This document shows, in pieces, positions 1-11,770 of a DNA stretch of 64,000 bases (the stretch's first letter is position 1; each line of letters opens with the position of its first letter). The stretch lies in NCBI GenBank assembly GCA_036873135.1, contig JAPTYO010000002.1:44507452-44571451 (forward strand), given 5' to 3'. The notes beneath the pieces are model-generated. The model was not told the origin of the DNA, did no database searches, and saw only the letters and a list, made by a program, of their open reading frames with translations. This DNA is from Clarkia xantiana subsp. parviflora. Taxonomy: Eukaryota > Streptophyta > Magnoliopsida > Myrtales > Onagraceae. The position numbers and the translations under genes were made by a program.

Positions 1-1665
1 TCAATTTTTTGGGATATCCCCTACTGACCTCGCCCTTACCGCCATTCGAGTTTGGGTTGGGTTCTGAGCGTTACGCCACTGGTATTCTTGGAAGTATTCC
101 CTGTCTTGTTCCGACGATTCTATCGGTTTCAGTATCAGTGTGCGATCGGCATGGCGACTATGGTTACTCGTTACCACCCTCTGAAAGACCCCAGGTTCAA
201 TGAATTGGGATTAGGCGAGGTTGTATTGAATAATGGCCTCCGTTTTGTGGCAATCATAGACCGTTCCTAGGGTCACTAGGATATACATTATTTCTTCGTT
301 AAGAATCGACGTGTCACTTGGTCGATTGTTCGCGCTAGCCGTACAGATGAGTGGCCTTCTTTTAGGGAGTTTTCTTCTTTAGATAAAGAGACTATGAAGG
401 TCATTTATCGAAGTAACAAGACTAGCTCTTACTGCTCGGTTTCCTGGGTATCCGAGATGGACTTGTTTGAGGCAGGGATTCGGCTGACCCCTCCTTCTAA
501 AGATTTGGTATGACGTTGATTCTTTTGTTTTTCATTTTCTCTTTTTGTTTCGCCTTGTAGGTTGGGTTCACTAAAAAACATATCATGTGCATGCGGATCT
601 TTCCGACCGCATTGTCGCCTCTAAGAATAAGGTATCTTCCAGTGCTGCTCCGAAAGCAGTTAAACCTTCGAAGTCGGGAAAGGCAGCTGAGGCCTCTAGT
701 ACGTTTCTTTCCTTGTTCTTCCTTAATTTAAGTAATATGCTTATAAAAGTACTTGTGTTGTTTCCTTTGTGTTGCTAGAGCGATCGAAACTTGTAACCGA
801 ACGGGTTATCGCAGTCGATAAGGGTTCAGGCAAGCCAAAGATGAGGAAGTCTAATTTCGAAGTTGGACTCTCGATTGCTTAGAAGAAAAAGGACTCTCCT
901 GCTGGCGCTTGTTTGCCAACTACTTCTCGTGATAAAGGGAAGGCAGTTGAAGAGGCGTCTCGTTTACCTGATAAAGGAAAGCGACCTATGGAGGATGGTG
1001 GAGTTTCCATTGATGTTGATGCGTCTCCTTTATCCCATTCCCCCAAATCGAGGGGACGAGCTTCATTAGATGAACCAAGCCGCTCCCCTTTGTACCTCTT
1101 GCATACTTAGATTATATTATGTCGTTGTATCTTACTTGTTTATGTTAGCCGCAGGAAGGAAACGGCTCCCTGCTTTGAGTCGTAAGGACTTGATTCGCTC
1201 TACTATTGGAGATATTTTTGGAGCTGAGTGGATCCCATTTTCCAATATGAGAGAGTATCGTTTTGATAGCCATTCTTCCTTGCATACCCCTGACGGTTGG
1301 GTCCGTGTTTTACACGGTGCTGTTGCTCTCGGCGATCACGTGTTGCCTCCGACTTCCCCGAAGGAGGCTCGGCGCATGGTTCAAGGAGTGTTGTCTCACT
1401 TCGCGCCTGTAGGTATTTCAAATCTTTTCTTGACTTTATCATGTGTGTTGTCTACTATATGTTTTGATGTTTACTTGTTGTTTCAGAGTATTGCCGACAT
1501 TGTTAATCTATCATCTACTGTGATTGAACTGTCGAAAGAGAAGAAAACGCTTCAGGATGGCCAAATTTCCTTGAAGGTCGATCTCGTTGATGCATTGGAG
1601 AAGGCACGTCTTTCAGATGTGAAGGTGTTGGAGCTCTGAGATCAAGTTACGTCTCTTGAGAGTAC
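1..1665 (+). pseudogene. Antisense Transposase_28 gene of element H, 5' part
   Basis: The gene enters from the left edge and is cut at 1665 by element D. It lies antisense to H's own gag (minus strand, 59.7-60.3 kb). The first exon (about 1-507) carries the end of the Transposase_28 domain (FYRFQYQ...). Further exons lie near 550-698, 780-1070, 1153-1410 and 1487-1665, separated by short introns with GT/AG ends that match those of the intact homologue in element C. The last exon is a coiled coil (DIVNLSSTVIELSKEKKTLQ...). It is broken by stops in the first exon near 268-276 and TGA at 1637-1639. Family function is unknown; the domain is known only from plant gypsy-type elements. The missing 3' end reappears at 58573. 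Confidence 0.8.
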
Positions 1666-2448
1666 TGTTTGCACACGAGTTTTCTCTGTGGGCTTCATCT
1701 TCCCGAACTTCTCCTGCATGGGCTTCTTGGATCCTCGCTTCCTCTCCTTGGACACCTGCAAATGGGCACCCGGGGGGGGGGGGGGGGAGGTCCTGGTAAG
1801 CCCACTCCGAAGCTTAAGTGAGTATGAGCTTTACAGAGAGGTAGTGAGCTTAGAGAGAGAGAGTGAGAGATTACCTTCAAATGAGGAGATGAGGTCTCTA
1901 TTTATAGAGTTCCTATTGAACCGCCCCGGTTCCAGTGGTTTCCTGGTCCAGTTATGGCAGTTTCGTAATATAAGTTGGCCTTGACCATAAATAAGGTGCA
2001 TTTGACCCCGGTTCGACCGTAGGTAGGTTTAATATGGCTAAGTGTTGATATGTGGCCTTCAAGGGTGAGCCCCGGGCGAAATATCATCTGGGGGTAGGGG
2101 TCCGGGCGAGAGGGACTCGTCCGGACGAAGGGGGGATACCCGGACGGGTATCCCCATGGTCCCGCTTGGGTTACCCTAGCTAGGGGACCTCGCTAGGGTA
2201 ATTCGAGCGGAGGGACCGGATTATACGAGCGAGGGGCCATTGCTCGGGTTACCCGAGTGGGATGGCCCTGCTCAAGTCATCCACCCCAGGGAATTTTTCC
2301 CTCGGGGCCTTCTGGGTGGGCTTCGCCACCCGTGTCGTTCTAGGGCCTAAGTGTTGGGCCTTGGGTTTCCGTTTTCCAAGTTTCGAATTATAATCGGTTA
2401 TGACCCATTTATCGGGTCCAATTTCGTTATAGCTTGGGCGTGTATCCA
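1666..2448 (-). repeat. 3' LTR of element D
   Basis: Read on the minus strand, this starts TGGATACACGCCC and ends ...CAAACA. It aligns with 57808-58575 and, reversed, with the E LTRs at 36164 and 54370. A TATAAATA box lies on the minus strand at 1899-1906. A G run (about 1771-1788) and several direct repeats containing (C/G)GGGTTACCCGAG-like palindromes lie inside. A minus-strand purine tract (GGGGGCAAATTT) abuts at 2449-2461, as expected of a polypurine tract. Confidence 0.85.
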
Positions 2449-3237
2449 AAATTTGCCCCCGAGTCAAGGAATGGTTTAACCTTTTCCTGACTCTATTTTC
2501 GAGGAATATCGCCCAAGCAAATATTGAGGCGTACCTTTGTGACGATCTCAGCCTTTATCGAGTGCTCGAGACGCGTCGTGATTTTCCATGCCCCCTGCTT
2601 TAGAGAAGCTTAATACAAATACAGAAAATTCTTTTATTAGATTTAATCAAATTCACGTCATATGATGATATTATATGAGGATAAGAATTACGAGCCTTAG
2701 TCTCGTTTTACTTAACCTTTAGACTGTGTCCTTTTGTTCGTGTCTCCCTTTTGTTGGAGCTTTTTGGAGCATCTTTGAGGTGAGTGTTTGATATAGATGT
2801 TGCCCCCTTAGGAACTTGGTAGTTGCTTGTTGTTTGGGTGCCTTAGTGCTTTTCCTTGGTCATCCCTTGCTTGTATAGTTGATACGTGCCCTCATGGAGG
2901 ATTTTAGTTCCACCCATCATTACCTTAGGTAGTGTTGAGGTGATTTTATTTGTCTCCCCCCTTAGGGCCCTTAGCGGTGTTTTCAATGCTTTGTTCATCA
3001 TAGTCCCCCCTTTGACAAGTAGTATCGTCCATCACGTGTGTTTTGCCCCCTTAGTAAGCATTTGATCTTTGTGCACTTTGGGACGTACCTTTGGGTAGGT
3101 CGGTTTTGATGGATTCGTAGGGTACCTTGAGGTGGGGTTGGTAATTTCAGACGGACCGTCGTTTTTTCTTTCTATTGCCGGGCGTGCTTTTGGAGCTTTT
3201 CACAGGCTAAGGAGCGTCGTTTCACTTCCCCTTCAAA
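2449..3237. other. Leader region between D 3' LTR and its antisense gene
   Basis: No gene is seen. It holds the minus-strand polypurine tract next to the LTR and the presumed promoter/leader of the plus-strand antisense gene. A stretch at about 2900-3130 reappears, diverged, at 34195-34400 and, reversed, near 47390-47470 in element E. Confidence 0.6.
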
Positions 3238-4128
3238 ATGAGTAAACATTCTTCTCCTAAGGCTTCCCGTTGTGGCCTTGCTTTTAATGATCCCATAATC
3301 CGTTATCCGCACAAGAGGTTTTTTATGGGGAGGCGGTTTTCGCATCCCAACTTGAGCCCGGACTACGTCCCGGGGATGTCTGATTCCGATTCGGAGTCAG
3401 AGGTTGAGTTGCAGCCCATCTTTAAGGATGAGCTGGCTTTTTCTTCGTGACCCTGTGTTCTTATTTGAGGTCTACAGTGAGAACTTGTTGAGTAGGAAAG
3501 GGTTTCTCTCCCATGCTAAGACGGCGGGATTGTTTGGTTTGGGGAGGTCGTTTTACCCCTTCGTCGTGCCGCATTGCTATACTGGTAGCTCCGTTACCCC
3601 ACCTCTGGATGGGATGGAGGTGGTGTATATTCGTCAAATTAAGGCGGGGTATCGCTTCCCTTATTGTGCAAAATTTCGGGAGCTTTGCAAGTGTTACCGA
3701 ATTTCCCCACTTGATCTTGCCCTCTTTGCTATTCGTGCTTGGGTCGGATTTAGAGTGTTGTGCCACCGCCAACTCTGAGCTTACTCCCTTCGTCCCTTCC
3801 GATGCTTCTATCGTTCCCAGCATGGTGGTGAGTCAGGGTTCTATTCCTTAGTGATCCGGTACCCCTTGTTGTCCCATAAGGGGTTCTCTGGATTGGGTGA
3901 TCCTAAATGAAGTGGCAAACGTCCGTTCGTCCTTGCCTTTTAAAATGATAGTGGTTATTGGGAGAAATACTACTTCTTCATTAAGGATCGGTGTGTTTCT
4001 TGGTCCCTGGACTCCCTCCTGTTGACGGATGCGCGTCCCAATTTTTCCGAACTTTCCACGTTCGATAGGCAGGCTCTGAAGCTGATATAAATTGGGAACA
4101 TGACGGCCTCCTTCGAGTCTGTGCACCG
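3238..4128 (+). pseudogene. Antisense Transposase_28 gene of element D, 5' part
   Basis: The start ATG at 3238 gives MSKHSSPKASR..., aligned with MSKPSSSRAV... of the E copy (47217, minus). An acidic segment (SDSDSESEVELQP) is followed by the Transposase_28 core with the signature WVGFRVLCHRQ near 3740-3775. It is broken by a one-base insertion in a T run near 3440, TGA at 3776-3778, TGA at 3908-3910, TAA at 3941-3943 and a further TAA near 4087. The TAA at 3941 sits at the same alignment position as the TAG of the E copy. Element B interrupts the coding sequence at 4128; the gene resumes at 32795. Product function is unknown. Confidence 0.85.
4124..4128. repeat. Left target-site duplication of element B (CACCG)
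   Basis: CACCG here is repeated at 32790-32794 immediately after B's 3' LTR. The match defines B's ends and shows that B jumped into D's antisense gene. Confidence 0.9.
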
Positions 4129-4884
4129 TGTTGTATATGGTTCGAGGCAGCCTAGTACGAGTCGACAGAGTAAAATTCGAGTTCTCAATAGAACGTATGA
4201 TCGACCATTCAAGTCCGGAATAAGGAGACAAAGATGAATGGTCGACTACCCTACAAACAGAAGTCAACCTACCAGACAACAAATGACAAGGCGAGAAACT
4301 CATTCAAGGCTCCCCTTTTTTGAAGTATAAGTCAAGTTGAGGATTAAAGATTCCTTACTAAAGTGCGAGTCAAATCGAGTAGACCATCAGATCCATGGAG
4401 GAAATGACAGGTAGAGACCTGCTCGACGCCTATAGGAAAACTACCCTCCGAAGGAATGGGCACCAGCTGGCGACCTGCTTGCCGCCCTCTATGCCACGAA
4501 AACCTTCCTCTGAAGAAAGTGGCACCAGCTAGTGACCTGCTCGTCACCTACTGATTTCTCACCGTCTTTCTCAGCCAATCAAGGCATAGTAGCTGCCTCT
4601 TTGAGAAAGTCGGTAAATATGTCCCTATAAATAGGGGATCACTTTCATTATTTAAGTGCTAAGTTCTATCATATACTTTACAGTATTCACTCGATATCCA
4701 TTACTGGCTTCGGAGTGGAATCAGTGGCCCTCCCACCCCCTTATCAGGTCCTCGCCCAGCTCAAAACCCGAAAAGGAAACTAAGTACCCACGAGGTCAAG
4801 AAAGATACCTGAGTGAGCTAGCTCCCGGCGAGATCTCGAAGTCCTTACCCGAAGTTCTAGAGCCACATCATTTTGATCCCAACA
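4129..4884 (+). repeat. 5' LTR of element B
   Basis: It runs TGTTGTATATGG... to ...TTTTGATCCCAACA (756 bp) and matches 21185-21770 plus 32597-32789. The TATA box TATAAATA is at 4626-4633, about 260 bp before the LTR end. Confidence 0.92.
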
Positions 4885-4886
4885 TT

Positions 4887-4901
4887 TGGTGTCGTCTGTG
4901 G
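4887..4901 (+). other. Primer-binding site of element B
   Basis: TGGTGTCGTCTGTGG lies two bases after the LTR. It resembles TGGCGCCGTCTGTGGG in elements A and C with C to T changes. The tRNA primer was not identified with certainty; the first bases of the A/C form match a tRNA 3' end such as tRNA-Asp. Confidence 0.7.
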
Positions 4902-4920
4902 TAAGGGTGTTCAAAAGGTC

Positions 4921-5758
4921 ATGGCACCACCAAGGAGTCGAGTGAGGCAAACCAGACGCGTAGAGTTGAGAGTATATTCCAGGGGCCAAATGAAACCTTG
5001 GAGAATTACTTTAGGATATTTCAGGGAGGATATACCGGAGGTGAACTCTCAGAAAGAGAAGCCATCCAAGTATTCTTTAGAGATTTAGGACCCCAGTCCT
5101 GATCCTTAGCCATCACTCAATACACTGAACCAGTGGAAAGTTTGGATGAGTTGATTCAACGAGCGACTATCCATATAGAAACGCAACAAGCCCGGGTGAG
5201 TCACCCAACTCTACACCAAACCCTACGAGATCAAGGGGAGAATTCATCCATTCGAGGAGTTTCCTCAAGAGAATTCCGGCAAACTCAACAAAGGATGGAA
5301 GCACTTCTAGCAACGGAAGGAACTCGTCGTCCCCTCTCTTACTGTGAAAGTCACCAAGACGAGGGGCACAACACGGAAGATTGCCTCCTGGCGAGGAGAG
5401 AATTAGAATTCATGCAAAGAGAAATCCAACGACATCACCGTCGTCTAGCCCACGAGGGTCGAAGATGGAGATCCCCTCCAAACAACAACATCAATGTTTT
5501 GTCAGGAGGATTCGGCGCTGGAGGAAAGTCGAGCATAGCCCGAGACACCTATGCGGCTCGAGACATCTCCTTGACAGATACTCGCAAGAGATCAAGGGAG
5601 CTCGAACCCATGATAGTTACCTTCTCTATGGAGGACTTGTCGAGAGCGACACTGTTCCAGGAAGACGCCCTCGTAATTACAGCTCAGATAGGTAATTTCG
5701 AAGTTAAAAGAATAGTGGTCGATGAAGGAAGCTCTACTGACGTAATCACCTTCGAGAC
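4921..5758 (+). pseudogene. gag: Element B gag and start of protease
   Basis: A short, decayed gag starts MAPPRSRVRQ... at 4921; its first third is frameshifted and has stops before 5133. From 5133 the frame is open. It carries a zinc finger of the form C-X2-H-X4-H-X4-C (C71, H74, H79, C84 counted from 5133), which is typical of Tat gag rather than the usual CCHC. A pepsin-type protease follows, with motif VVDEGSSTDVI; the catalytic Asp codon is 5721-5723. Element A is inserted 35 bp after that codon, and the protease resumes in frame after the duplicated GAGAC at 15935. The gag matrix/capsid part is much shorter than the roughly 450 residues in element C, so a deletion is likely. Confidence 0.85.
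5754..5758. repeat. Left target-site duplication of element A (GAGAC)
   Basis: GAGAC here equals 15930-15934 just beyond the A 3' LTR. Confidence 0.93.
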
Positions 5759-5917
5759 TGATGGATATACGCCCAATTTGAACCCGTTGACTTCCGAACC
5801 GTTGTATTTTTATCGTCCCATTTATGATTGCAAATCGAAACTTCAACACCGGACACTTCGCGAGAACATCAACGGCTCGGACGGGGCCGAAGCGCCCGTC
5901 CGACAAGAGGCGAACTC

Positions 5918-6150
5918 ACCTAGGTGAGGTTGGGTGGCCACACCCGACCTCCCCTAGGGGAGATCGGGTCAGCCGACCCGATCTCCCCTAGGGGAGATCG
6001 GGTTGGCCAACCCGATCTCTCCTAGGAGAGATCGGGTTGGCCAACCCGATCTCTCCTAGGAGAGATCGGGTCGGCCAACCCGATCCCTCCTAGGAGGGAT
6101 GGGGTTGGCCAACCCCACCCTCCCTAGGAGGGGTTGGGTGTCCTCACCCA
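5918..6150. repeat. Array of perfect palindromes at 34-bp spacing in A LTR
   Basis: Seven CCTAGG-centred palindromes (for example CTCCCCTAGGGGAG) recur about every 34 bp. Between them lie second centres of the form TTGGCCAA flanked by GGGT/ACCC, so each unit is nested inverted repeats. The array sits upstream of the LTR TATA box and recurs at 14940-15170, 22270-22560 and 32160-32440. It could extrude as hairpins; a regulatory role is only inferred. Confidence 0.85.
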
Positions 6151-6595
6151 ACCCCTACCCTTGGGGGTCGGATTCCTCCCCCCCAAGGGTCCCGACACCA
6201 TCCTCAGACGCCCATGCTCGGTCCACTCCGCCTACCTCCTCCGAATCCTAAAGTCTTAATTATATGCTTAAAGGTTAATTAATTGTGTTTAGAGGTTAAC
6301 GATGTCATTAAGCCACCTTAATGACACCGTTGCCTATAAATACCCCACCTTCACAACTCATTTGGACATCTTGGCAAGTTGCACAATTTTGCTCTGACAT
6401 CTCTCTAGCTTTATCTCTCTAAAACCGTACTGACTTAGGCATCGGAGAGGGTTCATCAGGCACCACCCCCCCCTCTGTGCCTGGTATTGCCCCTCTTGCA
6501 GGGTGGCAAGGAGAAGAGAACCAAGGAAGCAGAAGAGCATAGAGCAGTAGGACAAGCCCCAGGGGTAAGAAGTACAAGCCCCAGGAGGTCAGAAG

Positions 6596-6720
6596 GAGAG
6601 AAGGAAAGGAGGTCAGAAGGAGAGAAGGAAAGGAGGTCAGAAGGAGAGAAGGAAAGGAGGTCAGAAGGAGAGAAGGAAAGGAGGTCAGAAGGAGAGAAGG
6701 AAAGGAGGTCAGAGGGAGAG
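6596..6720 (+). repeat. 24-bp tandem repeat in A 5' LTR
   Basis: Five to six copies of a purine-rich 24-bp unit (GGTCAGAAGGAGAGAAGGAA...) downstream of the TATA box, repeated at 15605-15740 in the 3' LTR. The unit length is a multiple of three, so the array yields a false open frame. Absent from the C LTR. Confidence 0.9.
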
Positions 6721-6911
6721 AAGAGAAGGACACATATCAGAACGACTACCCCAAGGGAGTATAAGGGCAGGGATCAGAACGACTACCCCAAGGGAGTATA
6801 AGAGCACGGATCAGAACGACTAGTCCTAGGAGCACTGAACCCGACATTTCATTAGTGGGAGATAAATTCTAGATTGACGACCCGTTGACCTAGACTTTAT
6901 AACCTAACACT

Positions 6912-6927
6912 TGGCGCCGTCTGTGGG
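6912..6927 (+). other. Primer-binding site of element A
   Basis: TGGCGCCGTCTGTGGG lies two bases after the 5' LTR. The first nine bases match the acceptor end of plant tRNA-Asp; the rest does not, so the primer remains uncertain. The same motif, with one change, adjoins the C LTR. Confidence 0.75.
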
Positions 6928-6954
6928 CTTCGAACAGAAAGCCTGACAATCACG

Positions 6955-9050
6955 AGAGCGAAGACGAACAACTTAGTGTCTAGAGATAATCGCCCACCTG
7001 GGGGCAATAGGCAAGAAAGACAGCCTATACCTCCAGCATGGCTGCCTAACCCAGAGAAACGGTCTGCACACCCAGAGTCTCAGGTAACCCCACAGGCACC
7101 CCAGCCTAACAAGCAGGAAGGAGAACCTTCACGCCCAGCTGGCTAGGAGGCTTCCACAGCTTCAACTCCATTGACTAGGAAGCCACAGAGACAGGGGGGC
7201 AACAAGAAGTGCCATCCCAATACACGGCACCTCCACAGGGATACCACTATGAGGCACCACTAGCTTACAGAGAGACCCTAAGGAATAGGCAGGAAAGGCA
7301 ACACCGACAGGAAGGAGAAGAAACTCATGAAGAGGAGCAAATTCCAACGTAAGAACGCCACTCGCACCCTTGAACAGGGCAACGAGGAGAACATAGAAGA
7401 GACAACCAAAGGCCACCCCCAGGGGGAAGGCAGCAGTCTGTGCCTCCAAGGCAGCAACAGACACAGTACGATGCCAGGGCATACACCCCTCTGGGGGCAG
7501 ATAGACAGGTAAGACCTCCAAGGAGACATGGATTCAACCAAGTACCCCAACAGGGACATACACCGCATTAAGGGAGGACATACACGCCAGACCAACAAGG
7601 ATATAGGAGTTCCAACATCCACCCTGGCAATGTACACATACAGTCCGTATCACTACAGACATGACTAAGGAACATATCAAGGAAAGCTAAAAGGGAGGGA
7701 CATAGTCCCAACAACACAATAAGGCAACCACCTACCCATGATACAGCACGACAGATCAAAACCCCTTGTACATGACAACCCTTGGCACACGTCCTCCTAG
7801 GACAGAGGAGGAGTTGAAAAGACAAGGATTTGAACAGGGAACTAATAGAGTACCACACCACGTCAGCACATAGCTACTACAATGGGAAGTCTCATGAAGA
7901 GACATAGCAGAGTGAGACCGCACATAGCATACATGAAGGATACACCTCCACCTAGTCCGCCTTGCAAGGATGCGACCTCATATTCCTCAAGTGGAAGGAA
8001 TACACACAGACTAATGGAGGAAGACAGTTACATTACCAAGGAAACAGGGGATATCAACACCCCCACTCCCATATCCTTCCCATATCCTCTTATTTAATTT
8101 AACTGCATAACAAGTCAACTCCCTAAAAGGGGTAGATTTTGATACTTGATATCAACATGTTTTCCAAGAATGACCATACCGGACGCCTCCGGGCTCCGTG
8201 ATATATATGTACACAGGTGAACCACTAGAAGAATCAGTAAAAGGCCGTCGCCAATCAAGAGATGCACAAGCAACAGATTCCTCAATCCCAAAGACCACCT
8301 ATAAGGTCAAGTTTCTGGGAAAGATCACAAGATGGAAGGCTCACTTACAAAAATAAGTTGAACACTCCCAACATCCTATAGAGGAACTACCATGAAGGTC
8401 ACAAAGGATTACCCCTACTACAACCTTCCACCAAGCATCCTAGGGCCAAGCCCGTCAAAGAATCCCATCTGGCATTGGTATGCAAGGGGGGCACCAGTCA
8501 CAACATGCCCTCCCCACAAACGCCCATTAGCACAAGAGGGGGTAGCCGCGAACACATCCCTCCAGAAATGGAAGAAACCATATCACATGGGTAACACCCA
8601 CCATCAAAGGCAAACACCTCCAGCGGATCTTTATGATTTCACAAAATAGCCAGGAGACACAACTACACTTAGAAAGCTCATCCAAGGTAATGGAATACAC
8701 TTCCATCAAAAACCCTCAAGGACACCAAGCCTAACAAAGGAAGAACGGTGATACCATCATCAAGATTTTAAAAAGGGATATGGAAAACATAGTATTTCCA
8801 CACAATGATATGTTAGTCATAAGAGAGGGAATCACCAACTTTGACATGAAGAGAATCATAGTACATGAGGGGAGTCCGTCAGACATCTCCCATGACCAAC
8901 CATTGATGATACTAGAGAAGAGTCAGGCATACCTAATACCAAAGGACCCCCTACTAGTAAAGGTGGTCAGAACATCAACACACCCATTAGGGACACGGCA
9001 CTACAAATGAACCAGGAAAAGGATGGAACACATATCCTTACAAGTATCCT
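6955..9050 (+). pseudogene. gag: Element A gag-protease remnant
   Basis: Short stretches in shifting frames align with the C polyprotein. Near 6985-7150 is a proline-rich N-terminus (RPPGGN..., EGEPSRPAG then TAG). Near 8780-8900 is a protease-like segment (IVFPHNDMLVI ... IVHEGSPSD), in which the catalytic Asp of the D-G/E-G-S motif reads His. Stops and indels are frequent throughout, and no gag domain is intact. It cannot encode a working protein, despite the nearly identical LTRs around it. Confidence 0.75.
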
Positions 9051-10819
9051 TACAAGTTTCCTTGCATTTATCCTTGCAAAAATTAACTCCATAGAAAAGA
9101 GGTCATCTGATAGATGACTATGTCTCTGTTCTCAAAATATGATCCTAACCCGGAGATCCTTGGACTCCGTACCATATATGTAATGAATAACATGTCCATC
9201 AGATACAGATACACGAAGATTCAAGACAGCGCCATAAGGATTAGACGCATACCTTTACCAAGTACGACACATTGGAGTGTTCATAAACACTCCTTCGCCA
9301 TCTCACAAGAAAGGAGGGCAACCAAGGATACAAGTCCTAATAGAATAAACATCGGTAGAAAATCCTGTCATTCAAGTCATGCACCAAGAGAGAAACTCTA
9401 GAGATGCAAGATTAGCAAAAGAGATAGTGCAACAACTAGAGTGTGAAAATGAGATACATCTCCTATCAAGAGCCTTAGGGCAGGATAATAGTTCTACAAG
9501 ATCAACCAAAGAAGAGCTCAAAAGCTTAGGGAGTAAGGTTTCAAGATTGACCCTCACACTAGACGCACATCCCGATCAACCACCTTGTCTGCAAATGATA
9601 AGACATTTGACTCTGGCATCCCATCAAGAGGAGAACCCCGATAAAAGGGGCACTAGAAAAATATCCCGCCTCTAAGGCCATACGCCGAATACATGATGAA
9701 TGACGGTTATAACAAAACAAAAAAGGAGGGACTTGTCAGCTCAACACACCTCAAACACGTATACGTACGCAATACAAAGGCAGTCTCTAATGAAGCTATC
9801 CAACAAGAAATAGCCAATACGAGGCCAAACCCATGGAAAATCAGGGAACATCACCGGCGAACCTAAAGGAAAACATCCTTTGTAGGTTCAAGTCCTAATT
9901 CAAAAGAAGTCTATAACCAAGATTCAAGGTGGGAGGAGCATGACCAGTGGAACACCCCCTAAGGGCATCGAAGAATACTCCAGTGTGAAGGAAAAGGCAA
10001 GGCACTCTAAGTGCCACAACACTCCAAGAAGATACAACCCGATCAGACCCCCACACCCCCATGCACGAGCAAAGAGCATGGATCAGATTGACTAGTCTGA
10101 AACACACCTACGAGATTAACAACTCAAGACACCATTCTATGAGAGAGCTCTTCAACCTACACAAGGAAAGAGGGGAAAAAATTTACAAGCCCCCCTAGGA
10201 TACAGACATTGCCACATCCTAGTTACCAAGAGAATGAAATCCACCACCACCCACCCAAAGCAAAAGCCCTTCCACCCAACCTCCAAAGACACATCCGACA
10301 AAGGCATCATTTAGACCATGCCTGTGACTGAAACAAGCAAGCATGAGAAAGAATAAATCCTACAAGGGACACTCATCACATTCAAACAAGCAGACAAGGG
10401 AGCCCCGAGCATAAGGGGCACCCAACCAAGAAAGTGAACGAGGGGCCTTCAACGGCCAAATGTGAAAGAAGGGCGGTATGACCACCAAGCAACTTGGGGG
10501 GCACCAAATGAATAAGTGCTTGGTAGTCCACCTAAGTGTAAAAGAAGAGATTAGAGGCAGAAGATCACAATAACATGCAATACCACCTTTTCCAGAAAAG
10601 GTCACATAGGAGGAAAACATCTTCAACTTCCTATATGAACTCGCCCTAAGTTGGCAACACACAAACATCGCCCTCGAGAGGTGACCTCCCATACTGAAGG
10701 AAAAGCGTGATAGCATGCAATATCATAAAAGGAAAAGTCAAGTAAAGACTCGAAAAGCATACCAAAGATGCACCCTACATGAGAAAGGACACAAGGTAAG
10801 GTAACATTATGAGCCCTCC
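9051..10819. other. Element A interior without recognisable genes
   Basis: Low-complexity A/C-rich sequence. A short open frame at 9379-9675 (plus) has no recognised motif. It may be the decayed equivalent of the second gag-like region of C, but I could not align it. Confidence 0.4.
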
Positions 10820-11770
10820 GGGAGCCTATCCCGCGAACAGATTTCGACGCCCCCAAGAGCGTATCTTGAGAGTAGTTTATATACTACGACATTCGACGCC
10901 CCCAAGAGCGTATCTTGAGAGTAGTGTTCATACTACGACCTTCGACGCCCCCAAGAGCGTATCTTGAGAGTAGTTTATACACTACGACCTTCGACGCACC
11001 AAGAGCGTATCTTGAGAGTGGTTTCCAAAAACTACGAATTTCGACGCCCCCAAGAGCGTATCTTGAGAGTAGTGTTCATACTACGACCTTCGACGCCCCC
11101 AAGAGCGTATCTTGAGAGTAGTTTATACACTACGACCTTCGACGCACCAAGAGCGTATCTTGAGAGTGGTTTCCAAAAACTACGAATTCGACGCCCCCAA
11201 GAGCGTATCTTGAGGTAGATTTGCAACCTACCAGATTCGACGCCCCCAAGAGCGTATCTTGAGGTAGAAAAAACACTACCAGTTCGACGCCCCCAAGAGC
11301 GTATCTTGAGGTAGATTTCAAACTACCAGTTCGACGCCCACCAGGAGCGTATCTTTGGTCTAACCTGAGCCCTCCGGGAGCCTATCCTGCGAAACGTTAA
11401 GTGCCGTCCGAGAGCCTGTCTCGTGAACAGTTTGACACCCGTCAAGAAGGTATCGGTGGACTAACCTGTGCCCTCCGGGAGCCTATCCTGTGAAACGTTA
11501 AGTGCCGTCCGAGAGCCTGTCTCGTGAACAGTTTGACACCCGTCAAGAAGGTATCGGTGGACTAACCTGTGCCCTCCGGGAGCCTATCCTGTGAAACGTT
11601 AAGTGCCGTCCGAGAGCCTGTCTCGTGAACAGTTTGACACCCGTCAAGAAGGTATCGGTGGACTAACCTGTGCCCTCCGGGAGCCTATCCTGTGAAACGT
11701 TAAGTGCCGTCCGAGAGCCTGTCTCGTGAACAGATTTCGACGCCCACCAAGAGCGTATCTTTGGTCTAAC
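10820..11770. repeat. Tandem repeats of element A
   Basis: From 10843 a unit containing GACGCCCCCAAGAGCG repeats about every 49-50 bp, later about 40 bp. From about 11365 to 11740 a second unit of 101 bp (with CCCTCCGGGAGCCTATCC) is repeated about four times. The same family is present reversed in C (27177-28065) and as a short relative in H (59055-59390). Confidence 0.9.

Larger units (their letters stand above)
5759..6909 (+). repeat. 5' LTR of element A
   Basis: It runs TGATGGATATACGCC... to ...AACCTAACA (1151 bp). TATAAATA is at 6335-6342. It contains a palindrome array (5918-6150) and a 24-bp tandem repeat (6596-6720). Family member of the C LTR, which lacks the 24-bp repeats. Confidence 0.93.

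Noticed and set aside
6419..6801. Opposed 104-residue frames in the A LTR (and again at 15439-15821)
   Set aside because: They are the two strands of the 24-bp LTR repeat.
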